From Botryllus schlosseri (lineage: Eukaryota; Chordata; Ascidiacea; Stolidobranchia; Styelidae): a stretch of 28,536 nt of DNA. Below, in pieces: positions 1-9,598 of this stretch. Below the pieces are notes generated by a model, which was not told where the DNA came from, did not search any database, and saw only the letters and a list, made by a program, of their open reading frames with translations. The stretch is from contig ATSW01007308.1 in NCBI GenBank assembly GCA_000444245.1, forward strand, positions 1 to 28,536. Reading direction: 5' to 3'. The number at the start of each line of letters is the position of its first letter. Positions within the stretch are counted from its first letter, which is position 1. The translations under genes and the position numbers were made by a program.

Positions 1-15
1 GTGGTAGAGTTGGTC

Positions 16-49
16 GGTTACAATAGTTTCCGTCAGAGCTATTGTAACC
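16..49. repeat. Short perfect hairpin, 11-bp stem
   Basis: GGTTACAATAG (16-26) is exactly complementary to CTATTGTAACC (39-49), with a 12-nt spacer. No function can be assigned. It may be the remnant of a small inverted-repeat element that begins outside the window. Confidence 0.5.
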
Positions 50-441
50 ATTTAGTTAAGCTGACTTAATGGAATAGACGACGTGTCTTCCAGAACGTTC
101 TTGAGTTCCTTTTCAATAGAATGAAAATATCTCCAATCACATCTATACATCCGCCCATGAACGAGAGAGGGAGGGAGATTTTTATGAATAAGATCACATG
201 TTAGCTAGAGGGTTTTTCGCATTGGTAGCGTCGAAACTAGAGCCCGATGATTGTCAGAATTTGGAAGGGATATCGATAAAAACGATAACTATCACCTTAA
301 CCGATAGCCCCGATGTATAAAGCCGGTATTCAAAGGATATGACATCTAGATTACGGTGAATTTCCAAAACTTCGGAACACTTATTTGAATAGCTAGCTAA
401 CTAGAAGGGCTGCATCTATACACATCTAATTATAGTTGCAT
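50..441. other. No recognised feature
   Basis: AT-rich sequence with no open frame, no repeat shared with the rest of the window and no recognisable transposon end. A short purine run near 165-178 is the only composition anomaly. Confidence 0.5.
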
Positions 442-908
442 TTAAAACAATGCCTTTTATAAAAATATGTTTTTTTCAGAAGTTGTATTATTATGCTCCA
501 ATTGTGTAAATACTTTCCATAAAGATGTGGTATGAGCCCACGGACGATCTGCACCCGTCATAGTCGACGTATACAATATGACATGGTTAGAACCGTCCGA
601 ATCGTCGTGGGTTCCACAGTTAGACCACGTAGATACAGATAAACAGTACGGAATGGATGTTTTGATGATGATGATGACCGCCGACCGTAAAAATGCTGCA
701 TGACGTTGTAGTCCTGGTTAAAGATATTTTTTGGTTCGTTTATGACAGGGTCGGAATCCTAATTCGTCAAAGGAGCCCAATTTATCTTGCATTTTCCATT
801 GTCAATGTCTAGCAACTGTGAAGTCACTATATATTCTTGACGTCATGACTAAAAAAAACATGTTTTAAACAAGGGTCACGTTTTTAACATATTTGTTTTA
901 AATGCAAC
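442..908 (+). repeat. Long dispersed repeat B, copy 1
   Basis: This stretch aligns collinearly with 25044-25485 in the same orientation. The best-matching part (about 530-580 against 25120-25170) differs at roughly 6 of 51 positions, and the rest needs small indels. Shared landmarks are GTATGAGCCC, GTCGACGTATAC, AATGCTGCAT, TAAACAAGGG and TTTTAAATGCAACC. A GAT-rich microsatellite-like run near 664-677 interrupts this copy. On the minus strand both copies keep a similar frame containing VEPTTI and VQIVRGLI, but copy 1 is interrupted. The family is not recognised. The divergence is too high, and the termini wrong, for a recent LTR pair. Confidence 0.75.
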
Positions 909-1230
909 CCCACCTGTAAGCTATACAAATTAGAATAATATTCCCAGTCTAGCAGTAGTAGACATTAAACGAACCGTTGTACTCTCATCATAGATCTGAT
1001 GCAAAAGACCATTAGAAGTCGTTCAATAATATTGATCTCATACAACAACAGTATAGTAGATTACAGTTCTCTGACCCCCATACTACCATGCAGAGACGTC
1101 ACAAAAGTTTCCAATATTGTTTTACCCGTAATGACCGGTGCCTTTTTTTATTTCAAAGTGCGATGTCTTGTCTATACTCGATATAATCCATCCGCTAACT
1201 GATAAGCATTCGGGCTCTAGTCAAAACTAC

Positions 1231-1339
1231 CGGACTTGCATTGTCAGTATGTGGTTTCGCTCTCCAAATGTCGGAATGTCGAAAGAATTTTCGTCGCCGC
1301 AGAGAGACATTTCAATCCGAGCTGACGGTATCGCATCCG
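1231..1339 (-). CDS. Candidate exon (3'-most of five) of an unidentified gene
   Basis: On the minus strand an AG (in TTATCAG) ends just before 1339. The following frame reads about 35 codons without a stop and contains DAIPSARIEMSLCG, DENSFDIPTFGE and RNHILTMQV. This looks like real protein: mixed composition with few low-complexity runs. It needs two bases to complete a split codon, matching the one base left by the preceding candidate exon (1423-1567), and the intervening intron would be only about 83 nt with a GTAAGT donor. The 3' splice boundary is uncertain: a GT at 1234-1235 or one at 1229-1230 are both weak donors. No family is recognised, and no downstream exon was found before 908. 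Confidence 0.4.
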
Positions 1340-1422
1340 CTGATAATTGTGATGGCATGAATTGCCATCCTCGAGTTTCGCTGGTGGTATTTTTCTCACA
1401 TCATTTATTGATGGTAACTTAC

Positions 1423-1567
1423 GTTCAGTAATAGGGCCACCAAGTGGATGTCTTGGAGCCATAGTCTTGGTATGCAGAATTCCGGCAAGTTCCACTACAA
1501 CATCCAGGGAATTTCTTAGATTTTGACTCACCACAACGGATGAAACCAAGTATGGTCTCAGAGCTGC
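1423..1567 (-). CDS. Candidate internal exon of an unidentified gene
   Basis: The minus strand has an in-frame TAG that doubles as an acceptor (TTTAG), then an open frame containing LVSSVVVSQNLRNSLDVVVE, LAGILHT and APRHPLGGPITE, ending at a consensus GTAAGT donor (1417-1422). The product segment is helical and amphipathic-looking, followed by a Pro/Gly-rich turn. The 5' end could also lie at 1563 or 1556, since there are three AGs in a row. Choosing 1556 gives the phase that fits the upstream candidate exon at 1690-1750. The outgoing phase 1 fits the exon at 1231-1339. Overlapping plus-strand frames look like shadows. Confidence 0.45.
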
Positions 1568-1689
1568 CTAAATGACCAACCGCTCAAAATTGAAGTGCCC
1601 TAGATCATCCGTACTCATACGGAATGGATGAACTATACTGATCACTGACATGTGGGTTGAGAATATATCATCTACTTGCAATAACTTAC

Positions 1690-1750
1690 TCTACTGCGGC
1701 GATGACCTTTTTGACCTTGTGGACCGGTAAAACATAAAAAATAAATATTT
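1690..1750 (-). CDS. Candidate small internal exon of an unidentified gene
   Basis: A 61-nt minus-strand block sits between an AG acceptor (GGACAG) and a consensus GTAAGT donor (1684-1689). It reads IFIFYVLPVHKVKKVIAAV plus split codons at both ends: phase 1 in, phase 2 out. A hydrophobic start followed by a basic stretch could be the end of a membrane helix. The block is short enough to be chance on its own; its support is phase agreement with both neighbours and the local density of GTAAGT donors on this strand. Confidence 0.3.
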
Positions 1751-1974
1751 CTGTCCGGTGAACCTTCACAAATAAAAATTACCCTAAAATGTAATTACGG
1801 CAAATGCAAACGCAAAAGTATATATTGGAGACTTCATTGAAAGACAGCTATTTGATATTAGACGTATCATACTGTTAAAATCACCTATCTTGATGTTGAT
1901 TGTTCGGTTTCTTTGGAAAGAAATGCGACATCAAAGCGAATCAAACTTCCTTCGGCAAATCAGGTTTTACGTAC

Positions 1975-2087
1975 TGTGGAACCAGCAATTTGAGTATGTG
2001 GCCCCCACCGTAACCGTCAGGCCCATGAAAAAAACTTGGGAATTGAACGTTTCTAGCGCTATAAGCCATAGCAGTGCATCATTGAAC
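1975..2087 (-). CDS. Candidate internal exon, hydrophobic segment
   Basis: The minus strand is open here and reads FNDALLWLIALE, then TFNSQVFFMGLTVTVGATYS and NCWFH. It is strongly hydrophobic and could contribute a membrane helix. The acceptor is CAATAG and the donor GTACGT (exon end 1975); GTAAAA four bases downstream would end it at 1971. With 1975 the phases are 2 in and 1 out, compatible with the neighbours at 2186-2267 and 1690-1750. The open frame runs through the upstream intron as well, so the acceptor is inferred from phase, not forced. Family unknown. Confidence 0.4.
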
Positions 2088-2185
2088 CTATTGAGTTGTG
2101 CGCAGGCAAACATGATATTCAAGAGTAGCTTTGTTACTCCATTTATCTTTGCAATAGGATTTATTTTGACACCGTTTTGACTTAC

Positions 2186-2267
2186 ATTGGAGAGGATATA
2201 AATTCCCATTGTATATACTCAAGTATATTGTTAGCTATGACTTTGACCATCAATTTACAAGACAGGT
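2186..2267 (-). CDS. Candidate internal exon of an unidentified gene
   Basis: An 82-nt minus-strand block lies between a pyrimidine-rich acceptor (TTTACCAATCTCCTTACCAG) and a consensus GTAAGT donor (2180-2185). It reads LSCKLMVKVIANN, then ILEYIQWEFISSP, with phase 1 in and phase 2 out. Joining to the exon at 1975-2087 makes a whole Met codon across the junction. This has the best acceptor in the series. No preceding exon with matching phase was found between 2268 and 3500, so the gene start is not visible. Confidence 0.4.
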
Positions 2268-2654
2268 CTGGTAAGGAGATTGGTAAACAGACCTTCATCT
2301 CAATTCAAAGGTTAAAAATTTCGCTCGAATTTTCTGAAACGCGCACATCAATCCGCGATGCAGGATGTAAGGCAATGGTTAATGATCAGGAATTCAGGTA
2401 TTTCCGACTCTTAATGCCTAGCCTTTCAGTTCGATTGTTCTGCGGTTTAATATGAATATCATTTGACGTTGTTTCCGAGATTGTTCACCCAACACTATGT
2501 TAATATGGTTTTTGTTCGAAAACATCTTACGTTTGATATTAATCAATTAACGTCACCAATTCTAGAATTCTAATAACTTTAATATTCTTTGAATGTTATA
2601 TTCTTCTGGTGATGTGCGTCTAAGTATGTCATGTGTCGATATCTGCATGTAATA
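2268..2654. other. No recognised feature; possible intron
   Basis: If the minus-strand gene is real, this is intronic. Several GT-like donors occur but none is preceded by an open frame that fits. No repeat was recognised. Confidence 0.3.
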
Positions 2655-2760
2655 TAGGCTTATCATATTTCCTCTTGTAAGAGGATTTGGCCTATTTTCT
2701 CAGGAAAATTGAATGGTCCTCTGAGGATGACCAAAAATGGCCAAATTCCCTATTTTTTCG
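2655..2760 (+). mobile_element. Decayed end of a hAT-like element (GGGTTACC family)
   Basis: The start TAGGCTTATCATATTTCCTC aligns with the left end at 4741 (TAGGGTTACCATACGTCCTC). It continues with the same CCTCTTxTAAGAGGATTTG hairpin-like core and a CCTC-rich stretch. No matching right end is visible, so this is a truncated or heavily decayed copy. Confidence 0.45.
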
Positions 2761-2769
2761 CAATTTCGA

Positions 2770-3500
2770 GTTAGTTGATTATACTATTAACGAGACTTTT
2801 AGGCGAGACTTGTGTCTTTTCAATAAAATGACTGTAGCCAGCTTACTAGTTTGATAAATTTCGAGAATATTGATGGTTGTATATAATTTCAATGGTATTT
2901 CGTTTTAATAATATCACGATCACGTTTTGATTTGATTTTGTAACTTTTTTTTTGTAACTGTAAGGCATCATCAAACTGGAACGTAAGAATTCAACGTTGG
3001 TTTCACTTCCTAGTAAAAAAACGTCCTCCTTGCAACGACATTGATACTGCCATTACAGCATTGCCGTGTTTTAAATCTCATCACTGGTATAAAGTAGATC
3101 TGGTTCGCTTTTCACTGGATGTAGTAAACCGCTACTATGATGGATGATTCAAATGTCCCGATGATATGGAAGATACTTGAAAATAGCTAATACTAAACCT
3201 ATTGATAACGATGTTGTCCATAGACTGTATCGAAACCAAGAGCTCTCGGCCACATTAACAGGTCTTCAGGTTACAGTTCAATTCTCAGTTACAGTTTAAC
3301 CAAAGATGCTAGCTGTCAACTCACATGTTATTCTAAACACGACTAATGTACCCACATTACGTATTTTTGCTTTCATGTTTTCAATGTTTTTCAATACACT
3401 CGATCAAAAAGCGCATCTGTATCTACTAACTCTCCTGAATCATTGCGGTGTGGCACTTGTACCATAGTTCCACAAAATCCATTATCGGGATTACAATACT
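2770..3500. other. No recognised feature
   Basis: AT-rich DNA without a convincing exon. A minus-strand frame ending near 3324 at GTGAGT (VGTLVVFRIT) is too short to call. Confidence 0.3.
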
Positions 3501-3503
3501 TAC

Positions 3504-3652
3504 GTCATTGATCTGACGGATCGTTTTGGAAGATTGTTAACTTTCCCTTCATTTGACAAGATAATAGTCTTGCCGTTTCTATTCAGTAAATTTCGGAATC
3601 TTGATGTATGAACTGGGCAAATCACAGTAAATTCCAAAATTGTTTCCATATT
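3504..3652 (-). CDS. Candidate upstream exon of the same minus-strand gene
   Basis: A minus-strand frame of about 48 codons ends at a consensus GTAAGT donor (3498-3503). It contains METILEFTVICPVHTSR, NGKTIILSNEGK and LPKRSVRSM. It starts either at an ATG at 3649-3647 or at a TAG acceptor just upstream. Outgoing phase 2 does not fit the exon at 2186-2267 directly, so at least one exon would be missing between them. It may also be an unrelated chance frame. Confidence 0.25.
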
Positions 3653-3714
3653 CTACATCTCAGTGGGGCACCAGGGTTCAAAGTGGATTTTACAGCTAAA
3701 TAAATTTCAGTTCT

Positions 3715-4067
3715 TCCCTATTTAGATTGGAATTAGAATTATAGCTACACGTTTTTTTCAAATAAGAATAAATCATAATTATACCCAGACATATCTTTTC
3801 AAATTAAAGTAGAAAAAGAATTACTGAATTCGCCAAAACGAGGATATTGAATGAAAATCAGTTCATATCAAATCACAGCTCCTTTGCATTACACAGTTCT
3901 CCTGTAGCATTTAACGGAAAGCCAGAAATGATATTGGAATTAAAATGAGAGCGTAGAAACATTTCAGAAATTAGATTAGAATTTGATTACCAGCATTTCG
4001 CTCCAAATAGTCTAATTATACAATTTCAATTATCTAATCTGTTTCAAAGTCGTTCCAGTGTCGAAAT
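3715..4067 (+). repeat. Dispersed AT-rich repeat A, copy 1
   Basis: One of four copies in the window (also 4561-5270, 8826-9196, and inverted at 23403-23800). Shared marks in order are: TTAGAATTATAGCTACAC, an ACTGAATTCGCCAAAAC block, TTCATATCAAATCA, an ACAGTTCTCCTGTAGCATTT block, AATTAGATTAGAATTTGATT, then CAGCATTTCGCTC and a TTTCAAAGTCGTT end. There is no long open frame and there are no clear terminal inverted repeats. Probably a non-autonomous element of unknown class. Confidence 0.75.
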
Positions 4068-4560
4068 CATGGAGAAACAACAACCAATATCGTTGTTATG
4101 TCACACCGAGTGACATCAATTGCATAAACCAGCTCGACACATAAAGCTTCCGCTAGCTTTTCTGTTTTTCTCGCAGACTATAATATGCATCGGCTGGTGC
4201 TGTCGGCAAGGAAACGTGGTAGATAATCGATGCAGTCATCAGAATTATTTTGTGACTGTTCTAAAATGCATCTATTGATTCAATAAAATTGAGACTTGAC
4301 ACCTGAAGTGCATTAACGACACCATTGTGGCTGCATTGAAATCGCGTGAATCAGAGGTAATCTTTTTGTGACCGTGGATTAACCTTGAACAGTGATCATA
4401 AGTCATTGTCGGGTCATACAGCTCTTCTTTAAGCGAAATGATTCAAGACATACTATGGTCGCAATTGAGAATTCTCGAAGTATCTGTAGAGCTGCTGTGT
4501 GTCTGTCTGATTGCGTGGAAGCCAGATTCGGACAACCAGCAGATTTATGGCTTATTTTAA
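4068..4560. other. No recognised feature between two repeat A copies
   Basis: AT-rich spacer. An 82-codon plus-strand frame (4392-4640) runs into repeat A and has no supporting signal. Confidence 0.4.
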
Positions 4561-5270
4561 ATAAAATTCGAATTAGCTACACACTTTTTACACTGCATAT
4601 ACGCTGCATTGCTGCACATATTTTTTCGAAATTAGATTAGAATTACAATTGAAGCTTCACAGTATTTTTTTCAAAATTAGATTCAAATTAGAATTACCGA
4701 ATTCGCCAAAACACGGACATTGAATGAGATTCAGCTTTTATAGGGTTACCATACGTCCTCTTTTAAGAGGATTTGTCCTCTTTTTTCATTAAATCGCATG
4801 TGCTCCCGGAGCACCCCCTCTTTTTCTAGACAACTTATTAAAATACCATCAAAAACTTGACCGCGACACAGCGAACGTCAGAGTTTTGTAAAAAATCGGG
4901 TAAAACGGGGGTCGAGTCGAACTGTTGACCTTTTTTTACGGTCAACACAGGTACCATTGGTCGAAAGCTTTCAAAGTTAACCATTTTCTTTTCCGTTATT
5001 ATATTACAGTTGTCAGAGTTTTTATAAGGTGTCCTCGTTCTCGGGTCTCAAAATATGGCAAACCTGGCTTATACCAAATCAAGATTTCATTCTCATAAGC
5101 ATGAGAATACCAAATGTCTGTACAGCAAGCTTGGCTCGTTTCGCATCATACAGTTCTCCTGTAGCATTATCAGGAAAACCAAATATTAGATTAGAATTAA
5201 AATTACGTCATAGAAAGATTCACGAATTAGATTAGATTTGGATTACCGTTATTTTGTTCGAATGAATCCA
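4561..5270 (+). repeat. Dispersed repeat A, copy 2, interrupted
   Basis: Its left part (to 4741) ends near the TTGAATGAGATTCAG block and its right part resumes at about 5067 with TATACCAAATCAAG, continuous with the order seen in copies 1, 3 and 4. The intervening 4742-5066 is a hAT-like insertion. The right part carries GTACAGCAAGCTTGGCTCG and the GATTAGATTTGGATTACCG block near its end. Confidence 0.75.
4742..5066 (+). mobile_element. hAT-like non-autonomous element (GGGTTACC family) inside repeat A
   Basis: The left end AGGGTTACCATACGTCC and right end ATGGCAAACCTG are imperfect inverted termini. The flanks GCTTTTAT (4734-4741) and GCTTATAC (5067-5074) agree at 6 of 8 bases, as for a decayed 8-bp target duplication. 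The interior has CCTCTTTTAAGAGG and no coding potential. The clean interruption of repeat A supports insertion. It shares its left end with 10312-10657 and 2655-2760. Confidence 0.7.
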
Positions 5271-5339
5271 ATTAGACTGCTAGAGTTATAATTAATCATC
5301 ATTAATGTTTTCTCAATAATATTATATTTTGAATGATTC

Positions 5340-5391
5340 ATTACAACGCAGCGTTTTTGAAATTTTCTAAATTTTGGACAACCCTAATGCT
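5340..5391 (-). mobile_element. Isolated hAT-like terminus
   Basis: The sequence ending GGACAACCCTAAT reads on the minus strand as AGGGTTGTCCAAAATTT, a common style of hAT end. No partner end was found, so this is at most a solo remnant. Confidence 0.25.
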
Positions 5392-5461
5392 CATATGGGG
5401 CTAGAGGTCATTCAATTCAGAATACATTTCGTGGTATATGTATAACCAGCGCGTATGCATG

Positions 5462-5510
5462 ATGCGATATATGGGTCTGAATATTCACCCGTGGTACACA
5501 AAACCGTACA
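5462..5510 (+). repeat. Short repeat C, copy 1
   Basis: A 40-bp stretch here (GATATATGGG ... ACACAAAACC) matches 23995-24040 (GATATACGGG ... ACACGAAACC) at about 32 of 40 positions in the same orientation. On the minus strand both read V-x-C-x-x-G-x-Y-x-x-P-Y-I. It may be a fragment of a longer dispersed family. Confidence 0.5.
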
Positions 5511-8352
5511 CGGGGAAGGTATGCACGTAGGCAAGTAGGATTTATAACCGCTATAAAGTTCTGAGTTAGGTTCTGTTTTCTTGTACCACCTTTTGACTGT
5601 GAATAATAACGCTAAGAGTGTCCACATTTCGTAACAACTACATATTGAATAAAAGTTGTCATGAGCACCGGATATCATTTATTCCTTATAACGGTCCTAT
5701 TTTGGGGAACGGGATTACAGTGAATCAAATGCACCGTATTGCATTGTACTTATGAAACTTACCGAACATATGCAAATATGTAAATATTGTAACAGTGATT
5801 CGAACACTGTTAGAACACGGAACTGAGATGTGAAGCAGTAAATAATTAGTGCTGGTCAGAGATGAGAACCGCATGTCAAACCTAAAGTGCATGTCACGTG
5901 AAGTATATTTCCAAATGCATTTGTCTGCATGCTTGATGCATTGTTTATTATCTACCAGAACGGAAATATGTGAAAATATTTCAGATTCGTTTCTGTCATT
6001 TACAAGTTCACAGTATTTGTTTTGTACAGAGTGAATTATAACAATCAAATGCAAAGCTGTAGCCCTGAAATCTTCTCAGCGTGTGCGATGTTTCTTTTGT
6101 GTACACACATTATCGAGATTAGATAACACGTATCATACAGCTCGTCTAGAATATTTGACATTTGACGTTGCCGCCAAAAACATAAATATGCGGGAACTAA
6201 TTCCGATTACAGCAATTGCAGTGAGAAAAAACGAAAAATAATGAAGATATAATGCCAAAAATATCGTTAGCGATGTTGAAACTCTTTCATATGAGTAAGA
6301 TTTGTTGAGATTAACTGTCTATCTCAAAGTACTGTACATTAAGGGGAGCATCATTATTATAATTTGAGAAATCGGATATATTAATGTGTATTTGAACTGC
6401 GAGTTATAAATAGTGTCCTATTAAAGAGCGTATATTTGAATTAAATTGTCGTTTGGATAATACATTCAATCTACACAAGCTACTTTCATTGCCGCTGAAC
6501 GGCCATTAATTAGATCTGTATGGGGACCCTGATTTCGGAAATGATTATGACCTTATTTCCAATGACAGTAGCCTACGCCATTGCATGATGATCACACCTG
6601 GAACCTCGATTTAAATGAGATAACAAGTTCCGTTTTAAAATACATATTATGAATATTTTCGATTCGTTTGAGTAGATTTTAGTGTAGGCTGTATCTAGGT
6701 TGTCAAATGAGGATGTAAAATTTTCATACTGCATCCTTCGCAGACTAAAATATCACAAATTGAGTACTTAATTAAGATGTTCTAACGTTTTCGATTCTAA
6801 ATTATTCAAAAAGCGCTTTCTTGTCGTCTATTCTTATTGAGGAATGTTCGATCCTGTCATTTAGACACCGTAACTGCGTAGAGTATTATTTTGTTTATTG
6901 CTAACTTCGGCTGTGTGTTAAAATACAATCTCTACATTCGGCATGTTAGAATTAACCCAATGACGGACCACATCTGATATTATTGGCTATGCTAAACTTG
7001 ACGCAAATTTCATCAGTGATATAGTAGAAGAGTCGACATAATAATGGACATTCTACTTTTAACGGAGGGCATTAGTAACCGAAAAACCACCTTCCATATC
7101 GTTTCGTCCGCTATGATTCGACTTTTCGTGTTTTCTGATAACATTGTAGTTTTTGTGTCTGTCAGGGGATAGCAGCTTGTTTTGATTCACGGAACCGTAC
7201 CAAAACGGCATTTTGTATGGAGGCGCCCAACAGTAAGGCGTCACGTTTGGATTAAGGAGTTTAACTTGATGTTTTTACTAAATCTTAATCAGTGATATTA
7301 AGTTATTAACCACTATAATCCTGAACCTTCACTTGACTTTTCGTATTCGTGGTACATAACTTGAAGATTGCATTCTTTACAACATCCATTGCAATTCTAT
7401 TTAAACTCGGAGACTTTGCGGGTGCCTATTTTCAAAAGGGATTTAAACAGATTAAAAAATTCAACCAATATAGCAAAGTATGACGTTTAAATATATGTAT
7501 TACCGCAATGGATGTAGTAATGAAAGAAATAATATATCCTTTATTTCTAAAACTGCTGAATAGCGTGGAAGTTAGCACATGTAAACAATGGGAGCAACAA
7601 GATACTTTTCTCACGTAAGAAGCCATTGGTATTCAGCCCCTGTTCACATTCGTTATGCAACAAAACCGAAACCGTTCTGTTGCACGATGCTACATGTTTG
7701 TTTTGTGGGAAAGTAGAAAGTCTTCAGTGAGTGCTAATCCAACGTGGAGAAATTGTACTCTCATCGATCTGAAAATATTCGCAGCGTTGGCTCCACTGGA
7801 ATTCTTGGCAAAGTCGTGTCTAGAAAGCTGTTGTTGCATGTTGGCCAACGTCAGCATGTACAGCAGGACGACTTAGCCCTTTGAACATGCGACTGTACAG
7901 TGTACACGCTGCCCGGATACGTATACCTCGTTTACAAGCGATTATGCAAGATGTACATGGCAAGCTGAAGTCAAAATGATCGGAACTGGCTACATTGGCG
8001 ACTTTCCGTCTCGTAGGCTTGCCTTTCACATCTCGGGAAACAGATCTCATGATGGATGTGTCTTGATGTGTTTCCTCGCTATTGTGTTTTACGTTTTTGA
8101 ACATTGTTTGATTCATGGAGTATACAGTCAGATTCACTGATTAGGCGGTGTTATAAACGTAATATTATTTACGCGTGACGTTGAAGACAGGCAAACCGCG
8201 CAATGTACTGTCGTTTACGCACAAAATTCTCGGTACTGTGATTGCATTCGACTTAAGTTTTGATCTCTCAAACTGCATTCACTTTCGCTTGGAACTAAAT
8301 TTGTCTTTAATTCCTAAGTGAGTCTAAGTGTAGTGTCTGAAGGTGTTCCGGA
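5511..8352. other. Long stretch without a recognised gene
   Basis: AT-rich DNA. Two frames were considered. A minus-strand frame at 7820-8137 (105 codons, containing KGKPTRRKVANV and SSDHFDFSLPC) and a shorter plus-strand frame at 7655-7876 overlap, and neither has clear splice or homology support. No transposon ends or tandem repeats were recognised. Confidence 0.4.
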
Positions 8353-8360
8353 GAAATAAG

Positions 8361-8825
8361 TAGGACTGGGCAATACCGAGTACTTGAATGATTTGATTCT
8401 GAATCGAGTATTAGGCTTCGAATTGTTTATTCTAGTATCAATCCTTATGGCGTCATTACTCATTACAGTTTCGATAATGCGGAAAGCTCAAACATGTACC
8501 CTTCACGTGACCACGAATAAAACATCGCCAGTTCTACACCACATTAAAGATAATTTGGTATTTTTATGAATATACCAATATCATTGCACTTTGGGATAAT
8601 GGGTTGCTCACGACTTCACAGATAGGTCATTTCACTAACATGCGTAGATTTGTACTGAATGTTTTGTATGCTGTGATACGACCGATCGAGACTTCGGGGC
8701 TGCCGGAATGGAAAAAGTATCGAAACTATCATTCTCGTTGAAATAGACGAAAAAGAGGGAATAATTGCAATGCTCGAAAAAAAATCGTCTCTCTGTACTC
8801 GACTAGAATCGTTGCATCAGCCCTG
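8361..8825 (+). mobile_element. Probable hAT-like non-autonomous element
   Basis: The left end TAGGACTGGGCAATACCGAG and right end (minus strand) CAGGGCTGATGCAACGATTC are related termini, each followed by CGAGT/TCGAG-rich subterminal DNA. This is typical of animal hAT elements beginning CAGGGCTGGGCAAT. No matching 8-bp flanks remain. It abuts repeat A copy 3 directly, so it may have inserted at or near that repeat's edge. Confidence 0.45.
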
Positions 8826-9196
8826 TTAGTAAATTAGACTTATAGCTGCACATTTTTTCCGTATTAGATTAGTATTTAAATGATAGCTGCAGTTCTTTTG
8901 GAAATATTATTACTTCAATTACTGAATTTGGAAATTGAAATCAAGGTTAGTTCGTTTCAAATAAGAGTTCATCCTTACGAAGAGCATGGCAAATGTGCAT
9001 ACAGCAAGCGTGGCTCGCAATACACATCTCTCCTGTGGCTTTTTCACTAAAGTCAGAAATTATGTCAGAAATAAAATTAAAGCAAAGAAACATTTCACAA
9101 ATTGAATTAGAATCGGATTACCGGCATTTCGCACTTAACAGTGTAATCAGACGACTNTATAATGATTTTCTATTTCAAAGTCGTTTCTAGTGTATN
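8826..9196 (+). repeat. Dispersed repeat A, copy 3
   Basis: It shows the family landmarks: TTATAGCTGCACATTTTTTC, the GCATACAGCAAGCGTGGCTC block, CTCTCCTGTGGC, AACATTTCACAAATTGAATT, GGATTACCGGCATTTCGC and a terminal TTTCAAAGTCGTTTC. Ambiguous bases occur at 9156 and 9196. Confidence 0.75.
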
Positions 9197-9598
9197 TATA
9201 TAATAGGTACTAGTGATTGCGTGCTTTGAACATATCACCATCGTGGGTCATCGAGTGTGTAGAAAATATTCATTTCACTGTAATTCCACCAGTTCCATAT
9301 AGGTAGACGTATTGAAACAAATAAATGCAAGTGCAGATATCTCTCCGGCCAACCCACAGCAGCACATTAAGCGTGTTTAGAGCGCACGTAATGGCTGTAA
9401 GATGCAGCTAATCCAGTCACGTTGGAATTCAAGAGGTCGATGTTATAATCTGGCGACGCAACCGCACATTTTCTGACACCACGGGGCTATTCCGTACCCT
9501 TGAGGCTTGGAATCGCATCTGCCTATTCACTGTTACCGTAATGTGGATGCTACTCAAGTAGAAGCGTAAGGGATGACATCAAGTCTTTACTCTATAAC
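9197..9598. other. No recognised feature
   Basis: No exon or repeat was recognised, apart from CTACTCAAGTAGAAG near 9550, which resembles the interior of the hAT-like elements that follow. Confidence 0.35.

Noticed and set aside
5725-6054. 109-codon minus-strand frame
   Set aside because: It overlaps an open plus-strand frame, is rich in His/Ile/Ser from AT-rich DNA and has no exon signals.
7820-8137. 105-codon minus-strand frame as a gene
   Set aside because: It has an ATG and a fairly natural composition but no splice, promoter or family evidence, and the opposite strand is partly open too.
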